DNA of 64,000 bases, from the NCBI GenBank assembly GCA_001600455.1, contig BCKC01000002.1:5284171-5348170 (forward strand). Direction: 5' to 3'. The stretch comes from Endocalyx cinctus (lineage: Eukaryota > Ascomycota > Sordariomycetes > Amphisphaeriales > Apiosporaceae). The translations under genes and the position numbers were made by a program. The notes below the pieces were generated by a model, which did not search any database, had not been told where the DNA came from, and saw only the letters and a program-made list of their open reading frames with translations. Below, in pieces: positions 12,501 to 25,610 of the stretch (position 1 is its first letter; each line of letters opens with the position of its first letter).

Positions 12501-13757
12501 CGAGGCGGCGAAGCGCGACCAGTCCCAACGACGCGACCGGCTAGGCCAGCTCGAAGACGCGGACCGGGTGGCCGAGGACCTGCGGTCGCAGCTCGGGGAG
12601 ACGAGAAAGCAGCTACGCGAGGCGGAGCGGCAGTGCGCGCAGCTGAAGCGGGAGGCGGAGAGGAGCGCTCGGCACGAATCCCGACGCGCCGAGGAGAAGC
12701 TCGCGCAGGCTACGAAAGCGGCGGCGGAGCTCGGGAAACGGCTCGAGAAGGCGGAAAAGGAGGCGCGGAAGGCGAAGCTGGTCTGCGACGAGCTGCGGCG
12801 CGAGCTCGAGAAGGCGCGGTCCTCGACGTCGGCGCAGGTGCAGGATCTGCGTCGGAAGCTGGACCGGGTCCGAGGCGAGAGGGACGAGTTCCGGGCCGGT
12901 AACGATAAGCTGATCTCGGACGTCGAGAGGCTCAAAGCCGGGGCGCAGGAAGCGTTGGCGTACATCCAGTCGCAGCAGGTGACTTTTACTAGGGGTAATA
13001 ACAGCAACGACGATAATACGGTAGCCTCGATGCGGACGCCGAACGGTATCCGGGCCGGAGCCAAGGCGAGCTTCCGGTACGGCGACGTCGTCATGGACGT
13101 GGTGGATCAGCGCGATCACGAGAGGGTCATCCGCGCGGCGGACGCGGCCGAGAAGAGGCACGTCAAAGAGATTAAGGGGCTGGGCATGCAGATGGCGTGG
13201 ATGCAGGCTAGGTGGGAGCGCGAGGCCAAGTTGAGGGATGACGCCGCTTTCGCTAAGAGGTATCTGCTTTTGAGGTTGGAGATTGCTGAAGCTTGGTAAG
13301 TTTTTTTCTTTTTCGTGCCCTCCGACTTTTTTGGGGAAAGGGAGAAGAAAATGAATATAACTAACAAATAATAAAAATAAACAGCAACAAAGCCGACCTC
13401 AGAATCTTATCCCAAATTCATCGAGATTTGGGATTACAACCACCCGATAAATTATTAGAATTATCACGTTCCTCATCCTCCTCATCATCTCATCCTTCTT
13501 CTTCTTCTTCTTCTTCTTCCTCCTCTTCTCGTCAAACAGCAACAGCAGCATCGTCAATACTAGCGAAACGAAAAGAGAAGCGACAAAAGAACCTACGAAT
13601 CTTCGTCGCCACCGTCAGAGCGGTCACGAGGATGAGCTTAGCGGCGCAAGAGTGGAAGAAGCAGGAAGTCGTTCGGAAGAGGCTGGAATCGGCTTGGGAG
13701 GATAAGAAGAGGAAGAAGTTGTTGACGAGGGATGTGGTTACGACTGTCGATGCATAA
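9589..13757 (+). CDS. Spindle-pole/MTOC coiled-coil protein of the Pcp1/ApsB type (CM1 + PACT-like end)
   Basis: Model: join 9589-13295 and 13385-13757, 1359 aa. The donor GTAAGT at 13296 and acceptor AAACAG turn the terminal EIAEAW into EIAEACNKADLRILSQ, the expected continuation. Residues 1-160 are disordered, with GAEFTPMLKSATRN. A CM1 (Cnn_1N) motif lies at about 165-235 (ENVIDRIEKENFGLKLKIHF), the part that docks gamma-tubulin complexes. Residues 200-1130 are almost unbroken coiled coil and include a 71-residue tandem repeat. The end (about 1168-1260: RHVKEIKGLGMQMAW, FAKRYLLLRLEIAEAC) resembles the PACT centrosome-targeting module, which favours Pcp1/PcpA over Mto1. It is followed by a poly-Ser stretch and a basic tail. 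Expected role: anchoring gamma-tubulin at spindle poles or septal MTOCs. Confidence 0.9.
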
Positions 13758-14851
13758 ATTTGGAGGTGTTCTTGTCTGTTTGTTTTTATTTTCTTCTTTC
13801 TTAAAAATATGAATTTATTTAAAGAAAGGTTTTTTCTTTTTCTGTTTTTCTTCCATGCATAGTTTGTTTTATACGGTGTATGGGGGGTATATGTAGGGGT
13901 TAAGGCAAAGGGTAAAGGCATATATAAAGGGGTTTTTGTTTGGGTTTGGGTTTGCGTTCACAGGTCAAACCCCAAAGTCAGGCATGACTGATAAATAAAT
14001 TGACTACTTATTATTCAAATTCATCCCATCCCCATCCCATCTCGAAACTTGTTCGAATAACTAAACATATATATAAAAAAAAAAAAAAAAAAACTGTACT
14101 CGCTCTCGTAATTTTAAACTTGAAAAATTAAATTTCTCCTAAATTTTTAAAGAAAGAAAAAAAGTAAGGTATACCGAGAGAGAGAGAGAGAGAGAGAAAA
14201 AAGAAGCCTCCTTATAAACGACCGTTTATATATAAAAAAAGCCCCAAAAGTCCTTCCTACCTTTTTTTTTACCTGATACTATGCCATATCGTAACCAGTA
14301 TACCAAACCAATCCATAAGCTTGAATTTTCCTTTCTTTCTCAAAAGGGGGGAATCGAGTTGTAAGTAAATGAAGGGTTCATCAGAGAGGGGAGAAAATAA
14401 AAACGGAAGACCTCCTCACCCAATAATGTCTTTTTTTCCCCCGTGTTTTCTTTTTGGTTTTGTCCTTCTTTTTTCTCCTTTCGTCAAGTAAAAAAAGGGG
14501 GGGTTTAATAAAAAAAAAAAAAAAGTTCAATTCATCATCTCGTATCACAATCAATCTCTCCTCCTTCATCCCATCCACCCATTCCTCTTTCACGCATTTA
14601 TGCATAATAAACCCCCAGAGTCACCCTTCGCTATTAAGTTTCGCTTATTTAGTATATAATAACCCCCCCTCCCACTCCTTTCGCTCCCTTCCCTACCCTT
14701 CAACACGCAACGAAGCAAAAGATAGAAAATCAAAAGTCCAACATAAAATCCCATTTCTTTATTTTTTTTTTTATCTTTTTTTGTCTCGTTTTCTTTTCCA
14801 TTCCCTCTCTAAAAAGAAGGGATAAAAAGTTTTTTTTTTTTTTTTTTTCGA
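13758..14851. other. Convergent 3' region with simple repeats
   Basis: 3' flanks of two convergent genes. A/T-rich with long poly-A and poly-T tracts, and (GA)11 at 14176-14197. Open frames here are low-complexity. No gene is seen. Confidence 0.6.
14176..14197. repeat. (GA)11 microsatellite
   Basis: Plain GA dinucleotide run in the convergent 3' region. Confidence 0.85.
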
Positions 14852-17025
14852 TTACATAACGAATAGTAAGTTCGTATCTAGCGGATGACTGCAAGACAAC
14901 TGCGGTTTTTGGGAATAACGTTTGGCCAGCTCGTCTCGGATGCTGTTGAGAAGCTGGACGTAGCTCTGTTGCGGGTTCTTCTTGAGGGCCGTGATAAAAG
15001 CCCACGACATGGCGCCCGTGGCTTGAGATGCGATGGTCGCGTCCGCCCTAAAATTTTTTCAAGTCAGCACGTTTATCGTATAAGAAAAAAAAAAAAAAAA
15101 AAAGAAAGAAAGATGCCGAGACATGTATAAACCGCCGACCCAGCCCAACGTAACCCGCCGCCCTAAACGCAAAGTTGCAAATCTGCATCTTTGAGTCTAG
15201 AGCGTCATCCTTTTTTTTCCCCCCTCCTTTTTATGAGACAATTTCCCAAAAAGAAAACTATTTACATCATATATAACATAGAAATTCATAATTCATTTTT
15301 TTAAGACATGCATAATGAAGAGGAGTCTAGAGTTGACTCTCCTCTATATCCAAAATTGATCCTGCCCGCACCGATCGAACCCGTTCACTACAAGAGGGGG
15401 ATAGAAAAAGGGTTGTTGGGACGGCGGTATTATCACGTCATCAGGCATCTGGTTAGGGAAAGGGAAGAAGGAGAAAGGGTATACGAACGAAGTCTGATCG
15501 TCCTTGCTCCCGCTCAGCATGACCACATCTGCGGCTGAAGTCTTGGTGGCCATAGCGCGGTGGTGTGCGTCCTCGCCGCTCGTAACCTTTTTCAAGAACC
15601 CCACCATGTTCTTGGCAACGCCGCCCAGATCGCCCTGGCTGTACGAAGAGATAACCCCGAGCAGGCCCTGGCCGGCTTCCTTGGCCAGGTTCGGCTCCTT
15701 GAGGATGCCTTGGGTCGAGTAGATGTACGGCAGGTCCAGCGCCGTGCCCGAGTGGCACGAGTCGAATATCGCCGTCAGTCGCGTTCCCGGCTGTAAGGGT
15801 CGGACCATGATCCGGTGCATCTCGTCGTCCGTGATGTGTCCGGTCTGGCGGAAGTCTACCGGATATATCACTTCGTCGTAGCCGTCGGGTTCGTCTCCGT
15901 CTAGATCTTTCGTCTGTCCACCGTGTCCTATTTTATCGAGAGAAAAAGTAATGAGATATCTGACCAATGGAACGAGAAATACTCGCGCGTATAACCTAAT
16001 TAGGAAAAAAAAAATAACAATACGTACCGGAATAGTGGAAGAAGAGAGAATCGTTAGGTTTCGCGTCCTTGACGAGCCAATGCATGGCCCGCAGGATGTT
16101 CTGCTTCGTCGGTTGGCTCATAGGGTTCTGCTGATCGTCCGTGAGGATGACCATATCCTCGCGCTTGTAACCGAATCGCTCGACGAGGTAACCCGACATG
16201 TTCCTCACGTCGTTGATGCAGCCGTGCAGCTGGCCGCGCTGCTTGAAGTAATTTATCCCGATCAGGAGCGCTTTTCTCCTCCCCGTGCAGCTACTATACT
16301 GAAAAGCGTAACCCTGAGGCGCGCCGGGACCGAATTGCTGGGGCCCCGAAGGGGGAGCGGGAGGAGCGCCGTAGTGATGACCGTTATGGTACGACGATTG
16401 ATGTGGGGTTACCGAGGATGAATCTATTAAAAGAATTTCGTAAGTCTCAATTATTTCGAAGGGGTTTGGGGGCTCGGTCGGAAAGGCCGTCTTCGGAGGT
16501 GTTCAATGTCTTCTTACTAGGTCTGCCGCCATATTGATTCGGTTGTTGGTAATGCTGCTGTTGCGGAGGAGGATGCTATTACGAACAATTTGCGTCAGTA
16601 CGAGTTCGAGTTCCCAAAGATTTACGTTATGTAATGACAAGAGGTAGTAAAACAAGTATAGGAAAAAGAAGTGGTGAGCGGAATAAAAAAAAAAAAACCA
16701 AAGTTTACCTGGTTGTAGCCACCGTAGGGCTGAGGGGAAGGCTGGCCATATCCGTAAGGCGCGGGCGGACGATGACCGCCTTGCGAAGGGTACCCGTTAT
16801 ATCCTTGCTGCTGCTGTTGGGGGCTGAGAAGAAGTCAGCGCTACATTTTCTTTTTTCTTTTTTCATTTTGTCTCTTGAAATATTTCAATATATATGTATA
16901 TATGTATATATAATTTCTTGATTCTTTCGTCGAAGAGGATAAATCCCTTACGGTGGATAATAGTTTCCGTACTGATGTTGCTGCTGCGGGGGGCCGTATC
17001 CTCCGGGATAACCGTAACCTGACAT
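14852..17025 (-). CDS. MCA1: Type I metacaspase (caspase-like cysteine protease)
   Basis: Model (minus), six exons, 425 aa: 17025-16952, 16823-16709, 16575-16518, 16423-16028, 15927-15489, 15047-14852. The N-terminal prodomain is Gln/Pro/Gly/Tyr-rich ([16 protein letters not shown]...) and is spread over the first four exons, as in fungal MCA1/CasA. The p20 core begins at [11 protein letters not shown]. The catalytic His lies in FHYSGHGGQ, across the exon 4/5 junction, and the catalytic Cys in FDSCHSG. The p10 part continues to [11 protein letters not shown], and exon 6 supplies [10 protein letters not shown] and the usual C-terminus [11 protein letters not shown]. Metacaspases cleave after Arg/Lys, need calcium, and act in stress, aggregate clearance and programmed cell death. 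Exon 5 ends at a weak GTTCGT donor and intron 5 is long (441 nt). The gene converges with the coiled-coil gene. Confidence 0.95.
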
Positions 17026-20000
17026 GTCAAGTCGGCAAGAATTAGATCTTTTAGGTAATAGGTTTAATGCGAAAAGATTCGGAATCGCGAGCCGATGAGG
17101 TGTAGGAGTAAAGTATTCGGAGAGGTCGTAAGAGGAAAAGATATTGGTCGAAGAAAAGAGGCGGTTTTTTTTTTTTCTATTTTTATTTTTATTTTTTTTA
17201 ATATATAATAAGAAGAATAAAAAAAAAAACAGAACTACAGTATAAAATCAAGGTACTGGGCTGAGTATTATTAGATACCCAGATACCCAGATACTGCAAG
17301 CTCGGATAAGGCGATACCCTGGTAGGTCAATTCCTGATAGGTCTAAGAGAAGGGTGGATTAAGAGGATGACCAAGAGACTCAGTCTAATGGGTACCGTAC
17401 CAGCAGGTTTGTCGCAGAAGATCTAATTTCGTGGGGTAAGTTGAGTAAGTCGATTTTTTTTAGTAGGTCACGTCACTTTCATGACTTTGAATTGATTTTG
17501 TAGCGTGATCCAAACTTTTGTTTCGTTTCGTTTCGTTTCGTTTTGTTGTTACTCGTGACGATAAAATAAGATAGTTTTTGTTTCTTTGGATCGTTTTTCC
17601 TTTCTTTGTATTTTTTTTTAGATATTTCCAATGGAATAAACAAGTTATAAACAAGTTATAAACAAGTTCAAGAAGATAAGTAGTAATGAATAATTGGAAT
17701 AAGTTAGAATGGATAAATTCTTATACTTTAATTTTCTATCCTTCCAAAATTCTAGGTTAACTATTTAGAAAAAACAAAACTTTGAGGCGAAAACCTGTTT
17801 CTTATAAGTTTCGAACAAAAAGAATCCAAAAAAAAAAAAAATGAAAATGAGGGAAGAAGAATTAAAAAGAATTCGGTATAGCGTTTAACGTTACAGTACA
17901 AGAAAAATAATATGACGCCAATGTTTACCCTTACCTACTATAGTAAGGTAAAGTGAGGTAAGTACAAGTAAGGGAAAAAAAAGTAAGCTCAAGCGAAGAG
18001 AGCGAAAAAAAATATAAAAAATAAGAATTAAAACCCGGCTGGGCGGGTAATCGTAAATCGTAATCCTGCACAGCCGCACGGGATGAAGAACAACTCACTT
18101 ACCAAGGGGGGAGTGGAAAAGGTAAAAGGTAGGGGGGTTGTCTTTAGTATGAGAATTGTAAACTTGATGTACTTGTACTGCGCAATAGGTGTGGGGGAAT
18201 TCAATTAAATCTATAGGTATCTATCTACTGACTGTACTTTAGGTATGCATGTAATGTAGTGTAATGTAATGTATATTCATAGAAACTCGGTTCTAACTCC
18301 GAGGTCAAAAAAGTGGCAAAAAGAAAAAAGAAAACAAGTACTATTTGTTCCGTACAAAGTAGATTTAGAATAGATTCATTCAGATGTATATTAATAATTA
18401 CTTGGTACGTAAATAAATCTATGATTAAAGCCCGATCAGTCGGCGATAATAATAAAAGAAATCTAGGATTGATACATACTACTACTACACTATAATTTGG
18501 CAGTAATGTTATATACAGTATACCTATACCTAAGTACTTAAGGGTATACAATACAATAGTGATGGATATCATAGTACGGAGCACTCTGTAGTGTACAAGT
18601 ATCCTACAATATTTAATTCTTACAAGGCTACGAGGTACATTATCTATAAGATCTGTTATTATACATTGCATTTTTATCTATACCGGGATACCTCAGGCCT
18701 ATCATAAATGAGAATGCACTTCAGCTTTCCAATCCGTTTTTTTTTTTTTTCAATGAATATTTTATTTCGTCACCTACAGGGCTTATACTTAGTTATCTCG
18801 TTAACATCCCTTCCAACCACCCCCAGATCTGTCAAACTCTGAGCTGCGCAGGTCCCATGTCCTACAAGATAGTACAATAATATTGGTAATTACTCCGTAA
18901 TAAATCTCCAATTATCATACATACTGCATTCAGTATCGCTATGCCGATTCTAATTTCTTCCTACATCTATCCGGGACAAATCAACCTTCGAGAAAGCATT
19001 TTCTCATCCCTCTCGAGTTAAAAGTGGTAGTGTGATCAAGAAAGTTAAAATACGTATGTCGTATCCAATACCGTCCCAGTAGTCCTAAAAAACCTACGTG
19101 TACGTGTACATATGTACATATGTATACACAGTAAGTTGAATCAATCATTTTTATATACACACCATTTATAGATCCGTTATAACGTAGTTTCCACGGAGAC
19201 CCCGTCGCGTGCAAAAAGAACAAAATAGAAACCCTTTTTTTTTTTTTTTTCTTTGGCACAGCACAACACATTGTAAAGTAGTATTCAAAGCTACCCGATA
19301 ATTGTCAGACAGACAAAGAAAACGCAGCCCTGTTCCACTGCATATGTCAAACATATCCATCTCCGTTAACTTAGCCTCGAAGAAAAAAAAAAAAAAAGAA
19401 TCCCATCTGAAATGATCAAGAAATTGAAAATTTCATCCAAACTGTGATCAACCTACATATGCGCTAGACGAAAAAAAGAAAGAAAGAGAAAAATGAGAGA
19501 GAATAGTTCATCTGAAGTGCCGACCTCTCTTACTCTTACGTCTTTACTCTGCAAGGAGAAAGCAAAAAAAGAAAAACAATCAACACCACATGCGCCCTAC
19601 ATAGGTCAAACCCATGTCTCTCTCCACTTAAAAGAAACAAAAAACAAAAAGCAATGGCGCATTCGCCGCTTTGCGCTTTAGAGCCCTTTCGGCTCATCCC
19701 GTGTGTCTATCAACCACGTGCCCATAGGGCATCATACATTCATCTCTAGCCATTCAGTACACTGGTTTCCCCCCCCACGTAAATTGGCATAAAATACCAT
19801 CATCAATACAATGAAAATTAACGGCTAGATCAAGAGAATTATGCCCCTCTTTAAGTTCCCGGCAAGGATTACGGTCTGGAAGGTTTTCTTCCTTTTTTTT
19901 TTCTCTTGACACCCAGTACGACTTACTCGGTAGATTCCCTGAAACAGGACAATAAACAACCCGAGATACTCTCGAAAATGGAAGGTCTACCGAAGGGGGG

Positions 20001-20035
20001 AGGGGGGGAGGGGAGGGAAGCTAAACATATACACA

Positions 20036-20053
20036 ACTCTCTCTCTCTCTCTT
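20036..20053. repeat. CT microsatellite
   Basis: (CT)9 run in the gene-poor region; a second, longer CT run lies at 20772-20795. Confidence 0.85.
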
Positions 20054-23000
20054 TCCACTCCATAGAAGCGGCGAGACCGCGGGCCGCGTTTTTTCTTGTT
20101 ATGGTCATCGTCTGACGGAGCTATATAGTCCTAAAATTCGGCAATTTTCTTTTCAACCCTCCTTCAGGCTCGGAACCGGTTCCTAGCCCCAAACCAGCGC
20201 CACAAACGCCGGTCTCACCTAGTTTAAGGAAGATGCTCCGGAGAGGTGGTCTCGAGCTTCAAGAACTCTCAAGAGCGGGATAACGGGAGTTGACAACACT
20301 CCGACATCTAAAAAGTTATCTTTTTTTTATTCGTCTATCGCTATAACTCATTATACTTCTTAGCGTTATCTTTCTTTTAATAAAACACCCGCGCAGTCTC
20401 GGTAGTTTAAGCAACATAATCCACTAAAGTCATGCACGAAAATGTCATACATATATCATCATCGTCGTCACATATTTTTTTTATGCGAACAAAAAATAAA
20501 ATAAACCGTCTTTCGGCCGACCGGTTCCATCAAAAATTGCAAAAGTTACCTATCTGGGAAATATCGATGTTACCATGGAACGGAATATTCATTTTTCCTT
20601 CCTGCAAGTCCTCTCGATTAGGTCAAAGCACGGCGTAGCCGAGTGCAGTGGCTGACCTGAAAACTGACCGCCTAGCCAATCACGTCGACTAAGACAATGG
20701 ATTGGGTATTATTGATTTTTTTTCGAAGTGGTGTTTGAGATTACCGCTATGTATGCCGAGCTTCTCTTTCTTTCTCTCTCTCTCTCTCTCTCTCTTGTCA
20801 TCATGGATATTCCAGTACTTACCGTTTTTTTGTCTCCGTTTATTTTCTGAAGATCTACGTAAGTAGGTAAGTGTATATATAACATATCCTCGGTAAAAAT
20901 TGCGTGTGGCAGTGAAACAGGACAAAAAATAATAATAGGCATGCCAGCGCATACACCATATAGTTACATGTTTCTTTCTCCTATCCCCTACTTACACTAG
21001 GTATTATGCAATTCAAACACCTATCTCCGAGGTGGTTTGTAGTATTTTTTACTCATTCTTTTAATACACGAGAGACCTGCCTCCTTCGGCGCTCTTTGCA
21101 TCATCTCGCATAGGACTGTGCGGCTTCGAGTTTTAGAGGAATGACGTTTCGGGGAAAAAAAAAGTTCACTGGTTAGAAACTGCGGTTTCATCGCTAATTC
21201 CGAAGAAGCTCCAAGAGAAAGAAAACTAAAGCCTTATTCTTCTGTCTTGCGCCTTGTTTTTGTCATCGTCGTGCGTTTTGATGTCGATATCGTGGTTTAG
21301 TTTATTACCAATCTATGATAGAATATATATCGTATCTGTATCTAGATGCCATTCCTACCCTACTACCCTACCCCGGAGACGCCACAAAACACATACTGTC
21401 ACGTACATACACATACACACGGAGAGAAACAAACACAGCTTTTGTTTCCCTTCCTTCAACGCGCAGCTGTAGGATTCGCGTTCCCAAACCCTTGGGATAG
21501 GAATTTGGGGAATAAGACAGACAAGGGGGCAGTGGGGGGTAAACAAATAGGTGATCATCAGCTATACTACATCGCTACTACACTGACACATGAGCACTAT
21601 TACGCTGCATATCATTAAAAACGAAGACTTTTTTTTTCGGTCCCTCCCCCCCTTGTCTTACTTAGCCCTATTTACTAACAATGTAGTATTTACTTCTCCA
21701 GCTCAAAGGGTAGGAGCTGACAGTTACCCCTGAGGACCCTTCATTTTTTTCTTTCAGCTTTTTATCTCTTGTCTCTCACTTCCCCAAAGATCTAGATACT
21801 TTCAAGGAAATACAAGATAAGACTAAAATAATAGTGACACGCGACTTGCCTTTCCCCCCCCCTTCTAAGCCACCACGTTTTTTCCCCTCCCGGACGTTCT
21901 TTTACCCACCCCTACCTCATCTCCCCTACCCCTGTCCCTATTCGTGTCAGATAGACACACGCTCTATTAAAATATCTTTTATATATTTATTAGTAAAGGT
22001 GAAAAGAAGGAAAAAGAGAGAGGGAAGAAATAAGACGTGGAGTAGTTTTTCTTGCGTAACTACATATTGTTTCGGTATCTACTAGATAATCAGGGTGGTA
22101 TTAGGCTTGGTAAGGATACTTCATCTTCATGCTCGATGCTGACAGACACCCGGAAGACGGCTTGGTTTCGGTACATTATCAGCTCAGCTCACGCACCTCC
22201 CCCATATTTTACACAGATACACGCGTATTCACACACACTTCTTCTCAGTCTCGCCCATACAAGATTGTCCCTTGCAGGTAAGGCGAGCCGACGGAGGTAG
22301 GATTGCCCTGCCCTGACCCCTTAGTCAAACTTTACTACAAAACTTTCCTAGTATAATAACGAACGCTAATATCAAGGCTTCAGCTGATCGAACGAGGCCG
22401 TTAAAACCGCCCCCTCCTTTTTTTTTTTTTTTTTTCACTCTCGGTATTTCTAATCCAAGGTACGTATACCGACTGGTTGCATCGGTACTTGATGATCTAC
22501 ACAACGTACATAAAACTTCCCAGCCTCACATAAAACTATTATATCATCATCACTATTATTATATAAGCTGGTTACCTCTCATTTCTTTTCTTCTTCCTAT
22601 TCGTCCCCGATCTCTTTTCAAAGACTTACAAATCTCTTTATCTTGTCGTCCTCGAATTCGAGGTAGTCGAGGCAAAAAATAGAAAACAAAAGTACATTGA
22701 ACTTTTTCTAGATTTCGTTCTTTTTTTTTATCGCCACTCTTGAATCGAAAGTAGAAGAGAGAGAGAGAGGGAGCCCTCACGGAAAAATGATCTATCTCCT
22801 CAAACTTTGTTCAATACACACACACATACATACATACGTACACACCCCGGGCTCCCTCTCCTTACCTGCGCGCCCTTCTTCTTCCCCGTCCTCAAGAAAA
22901 CCTGGAGAATAAAGTCCGGGCAGGTAAGGAAACTAAACAAGTATTAAGACAAAATTACCCAGAAATTAGCAGAAGAATAAAAGTCCTTTGCAGAAGAAAA

Positions 23001-23452
23001 TTTCACCGTCATATGGTGTATTAGTGTAACATATACCCCCCTCCCTTTTTCTTTTTCTTTTTCTTTTTTTCCTTGCTCCCTCTTTCTTATGTACTTAATA
23101 TAACAAAACTACATTCTACTTTCCAAGTAAGTATAATGAAACCTTCCTCTAATAGAGTACTGTTTCCTATTTCTTTACATGTAGGAAGTATTTCCATAGG
23201 ATATGTACATCTCCTAATTTCTTTTCTCTCTTAAGATCTACCTGAAACATTGTCACATTTTTTTAAACGCCCTCGAAAAGTGAAAGTAATTAACCCACGG
23301 GTAACGAAGAACAAGGGCACGTGTTTATTCTCTCTTCACCGGTCTCTTGTTTGGATTCGCCCCCCTCCCTCCTTTTTTTTCACCCTTGAGACTATCTATC
23401 ATAAACGCGCCCTCTTAAAAAACGCGTGTATTTACATATTACTATAGTTGAA

Positions 23453-23453
23453 A

Positions 23454-23497
<44 letters not shown>

Positions 23498-23498
23498 A
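23453..23498. repeat. (AAAG)n microsatellite
   Basis: About eleven tetranucleotide units, ending in AAAC. It creates a false Lys/Glu/Arg-repeat N-terminus on the open frame that follows. Confidence 0.9.
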
Positions 23499-24170
23499 AC
23501 AAAGTAAGAAAAAACATGTTAGCCGCCGAAACTTTGTTTTTATCTTGGCCTCTACTAAAAAATCCGCTTTTATGTGGATCGTTAATAATAATGCTAAGTA
23601 AATATGACCATGAATTCTGGAAGTATAGCTATCTAAAACTTAGCCACGGGGGCAGCCCCTCCTCCTGGAAGTTGCGCCAGAAGGGTCGATTTCTGTTTAT
23701 CTCAGCGGAAGAGCTCGCTACAAGTATCACGAAAGATACTGGTGCGTACTGTTTGTACTCGTCCGAATTACTTGTAGGGTTTGGAAATAGTTACCAGCTT
23801 TTTGAGCTCTCAGATTCCTACTTTACGGTTCGAGCACTGAACTATCCGAGAGAAATTTCATCAAAACTGCGCTGATCCTGTTCGAAAAGTGACAAGCGAG
23901 TATGTCGCTATCAAGTGACAATAATGACATCTTATAATAATAATACCGTTGTAAATATAGTATGGCTCCATACCCTCCTCCTCCCTCCCCCTTTTTCGAA
24001 TTCTTTTTTAATTGACTTGGTATAGTCACGTATCCGAAGCCCGATAAGACAGAGTATTTAGCAAGACACCTACTAGGATACCTATAGCTAAACTCGAGCA
24101 AGCTTATTCTTATTATTTTCATACGAAGAGAAGCAACTAACCTATGAAGAAAACAAGAGCCTGGTATTAA

Positions 24171-25000
24171 TTAATATGTATATGTCACCCGATGTTTAGG
24201 GATGTTCGCTTTCGTGCCCTTCTCGGTATTTCTAATAACTGGTAACTGCGTCTTGACCTTAATTGACTCGCTCTTCTGAGACTTGTTAATGATCTTGTAC
24301 GTTTTTGGCAAGTTATCAGGTTTAAAGAAGGTAAAAATATCCTTCAGCGAACCATCGTGGGGAGCGGATGTTGCGATTCTCAGCGCTACGTCCTAAAGTA
24401 TAGATTTGCCTGATTTAATGGAATAGGGTTCCGTTTCGGGACCGCTAATGGCCAATGTCTTTTCTTGAGAGATAAAATAGAGATGATAGGACTGAATTTC
24501 TTCTTCTAGGTAGAGATATCCCTTTCTCGTCTCTCGAATGGAAATCTAGCTCCCCCTTTGGACGGAATGTAAGAGAACGGGGGTACGTTGGAGTGTAGGG
24601 TAGCGCAGTCATATAGACAGAGCTTAGTAGTGGGACAGGGATATAGTTTAAGAGTCGAATGACTAACTATTGCATTGATTCTTGACCTTTTATTGTGTCC
24701 ATTCGGGACGAGACCCCTTCCTTACGTAGACGTATCCCACTGAGGCCACCCTCCGGGTAGCCATGAGCACGTACCGTTGATTCTACGATGAACAAGGCCC
24801 CTGACATGATCTTCGAAGATTTTATCAGACTTGGAGCTGATAGACTAAAGTTTTGCGTCGATATCTTGACTCTTCTTAAACCATTCTCTAACAACTTCAC
24901 TGAATTCATCGGTCTTCTTAGAAATACTCTTCAGCGTGTTTCCATCCTTGACGATGCGTATAGATTGATTACCACGATAGATATCTCACGAGGTCACATG
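24171..25000 (-). pseudogene. Possible decayed protein-coding gene, family unknown
   Basis: On the minus strand two stretches read like protein in different frames. One is about 24985-24770 (contains DGNTLKSISKKTDEFSEVV and, after a TAG, SKSDKIFEDHVRGLVHRRIN, ending at a possible GTACGT donor). The other is about 24525-24171 (contains IQSYHLYFISQEKTLAISG and, after a TAG, some 70 stop-free codons to a TAA at 24171-24173). Both TAG codons could come from CAG by C-to-T change. Stops in this number are not proof of decay, because any stop can be explained by a transition; the support is only the protein-like text. An extension up to an ATG at 25545 has stops at about the random rate, so I do not include it. 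I do not recognise the product. Confidence 0.3.
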
Positions 25001-25610
25001 GCGAACCATTGTGACGAATTACTATCGTGATAGGACTCTAGTTACGTATCTATCGTGCTTACACGGAGGCCAGTGTTAGCGATACTTTACCGTAATTGGC
25101 ATACTTGGTTCATGCTGTCATGCCAGGCAAAAGGAAATCTCCCTACACGCCTGTGGGTTAAACCCACATATCTGCTGACGTGCTATTCCGAGTCTTATCT
25201 GAAAATCCTTCAAGATATTTCGTCAGGGTATTCGGCGTTAGTGTAAATATATCTGACAGGGTAAAAGTTCCTTTGCTGAATATCTTGTACATAAGCGCTT
25301 ACTACTATATGTAGAATGAGGCCCTCAGCGCCGGTAAAGTCTTCTTCGACTTAGAAATGGGTGATTTTATGTCTTTCCATCGAAATCTTATGAATATATA
25401 AATTTCCTCTTTGCAATAGTTTATCGTCTTTCGAAGAGGCGAGAAAAACATCACACAATTATGTTTCAACCCCCCTGTAATTAATTCTTTCACAATTTTT
25501 CTGTTCCTTCTCTATTATATCCCCTTTTCAACAAACTTCACCCATTTTAACACAAAAGATTTTCATTGATTATTAGTTATACCTGTATCAACACTGATAT
25601 TCCGGCAATC

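Larger units (their letters stand above)
17026..25610. other. 8.5-kb gene-poor region
   Basis: I find no gene here that I can model. Contents: the metacaspase promoter; a TTTCG pentanucleotide run near 17520; direct repeats ACAAGTTATAA near 17640 and AGATACCC near 17275; CT runs at 20036-20053 and 20772-20795; poly-T tracts; an AAAG microsatellite at 23453-23498; and the 10-mer GCAGGTAAGG three times (22274 and 22920 on +, 22860-22869 on -). A 120-codon frame from the ATG at 23516 to 23875 and a possible terminal exon at 20168-20283 read somewhat like protein but lack partners. A possible decayed gene at 24171-25000 (-) is listed separately. The DNA is long and CT-rich enough to be the 5' regulatory DNA of a missing or non-coding gene. 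Confidence 0.5.

Noticed and set aside
20168..20283. Possible last exon after a good acceptor (SEPVPSPKPAPQTPVSPSLR...)
   Set aside because: Only 37 codons; no upstream exon in a compatible frame could be found.
23516..23875. 120-codon frame after the AAAG microsatellite
   Set aside because: Reads partly like protein but has no recognised domain, no splice partners and equally plausible text on the other strand. Kept only as a note in the gap entry.
25001..25545. Extension of the minus-strand relic up to an ATG at 25545
   Set aside because: Nine stops in about 205 codons is what random sequence gives, and every stop can be derived from a transition, so RIP cannot be claimed from it.
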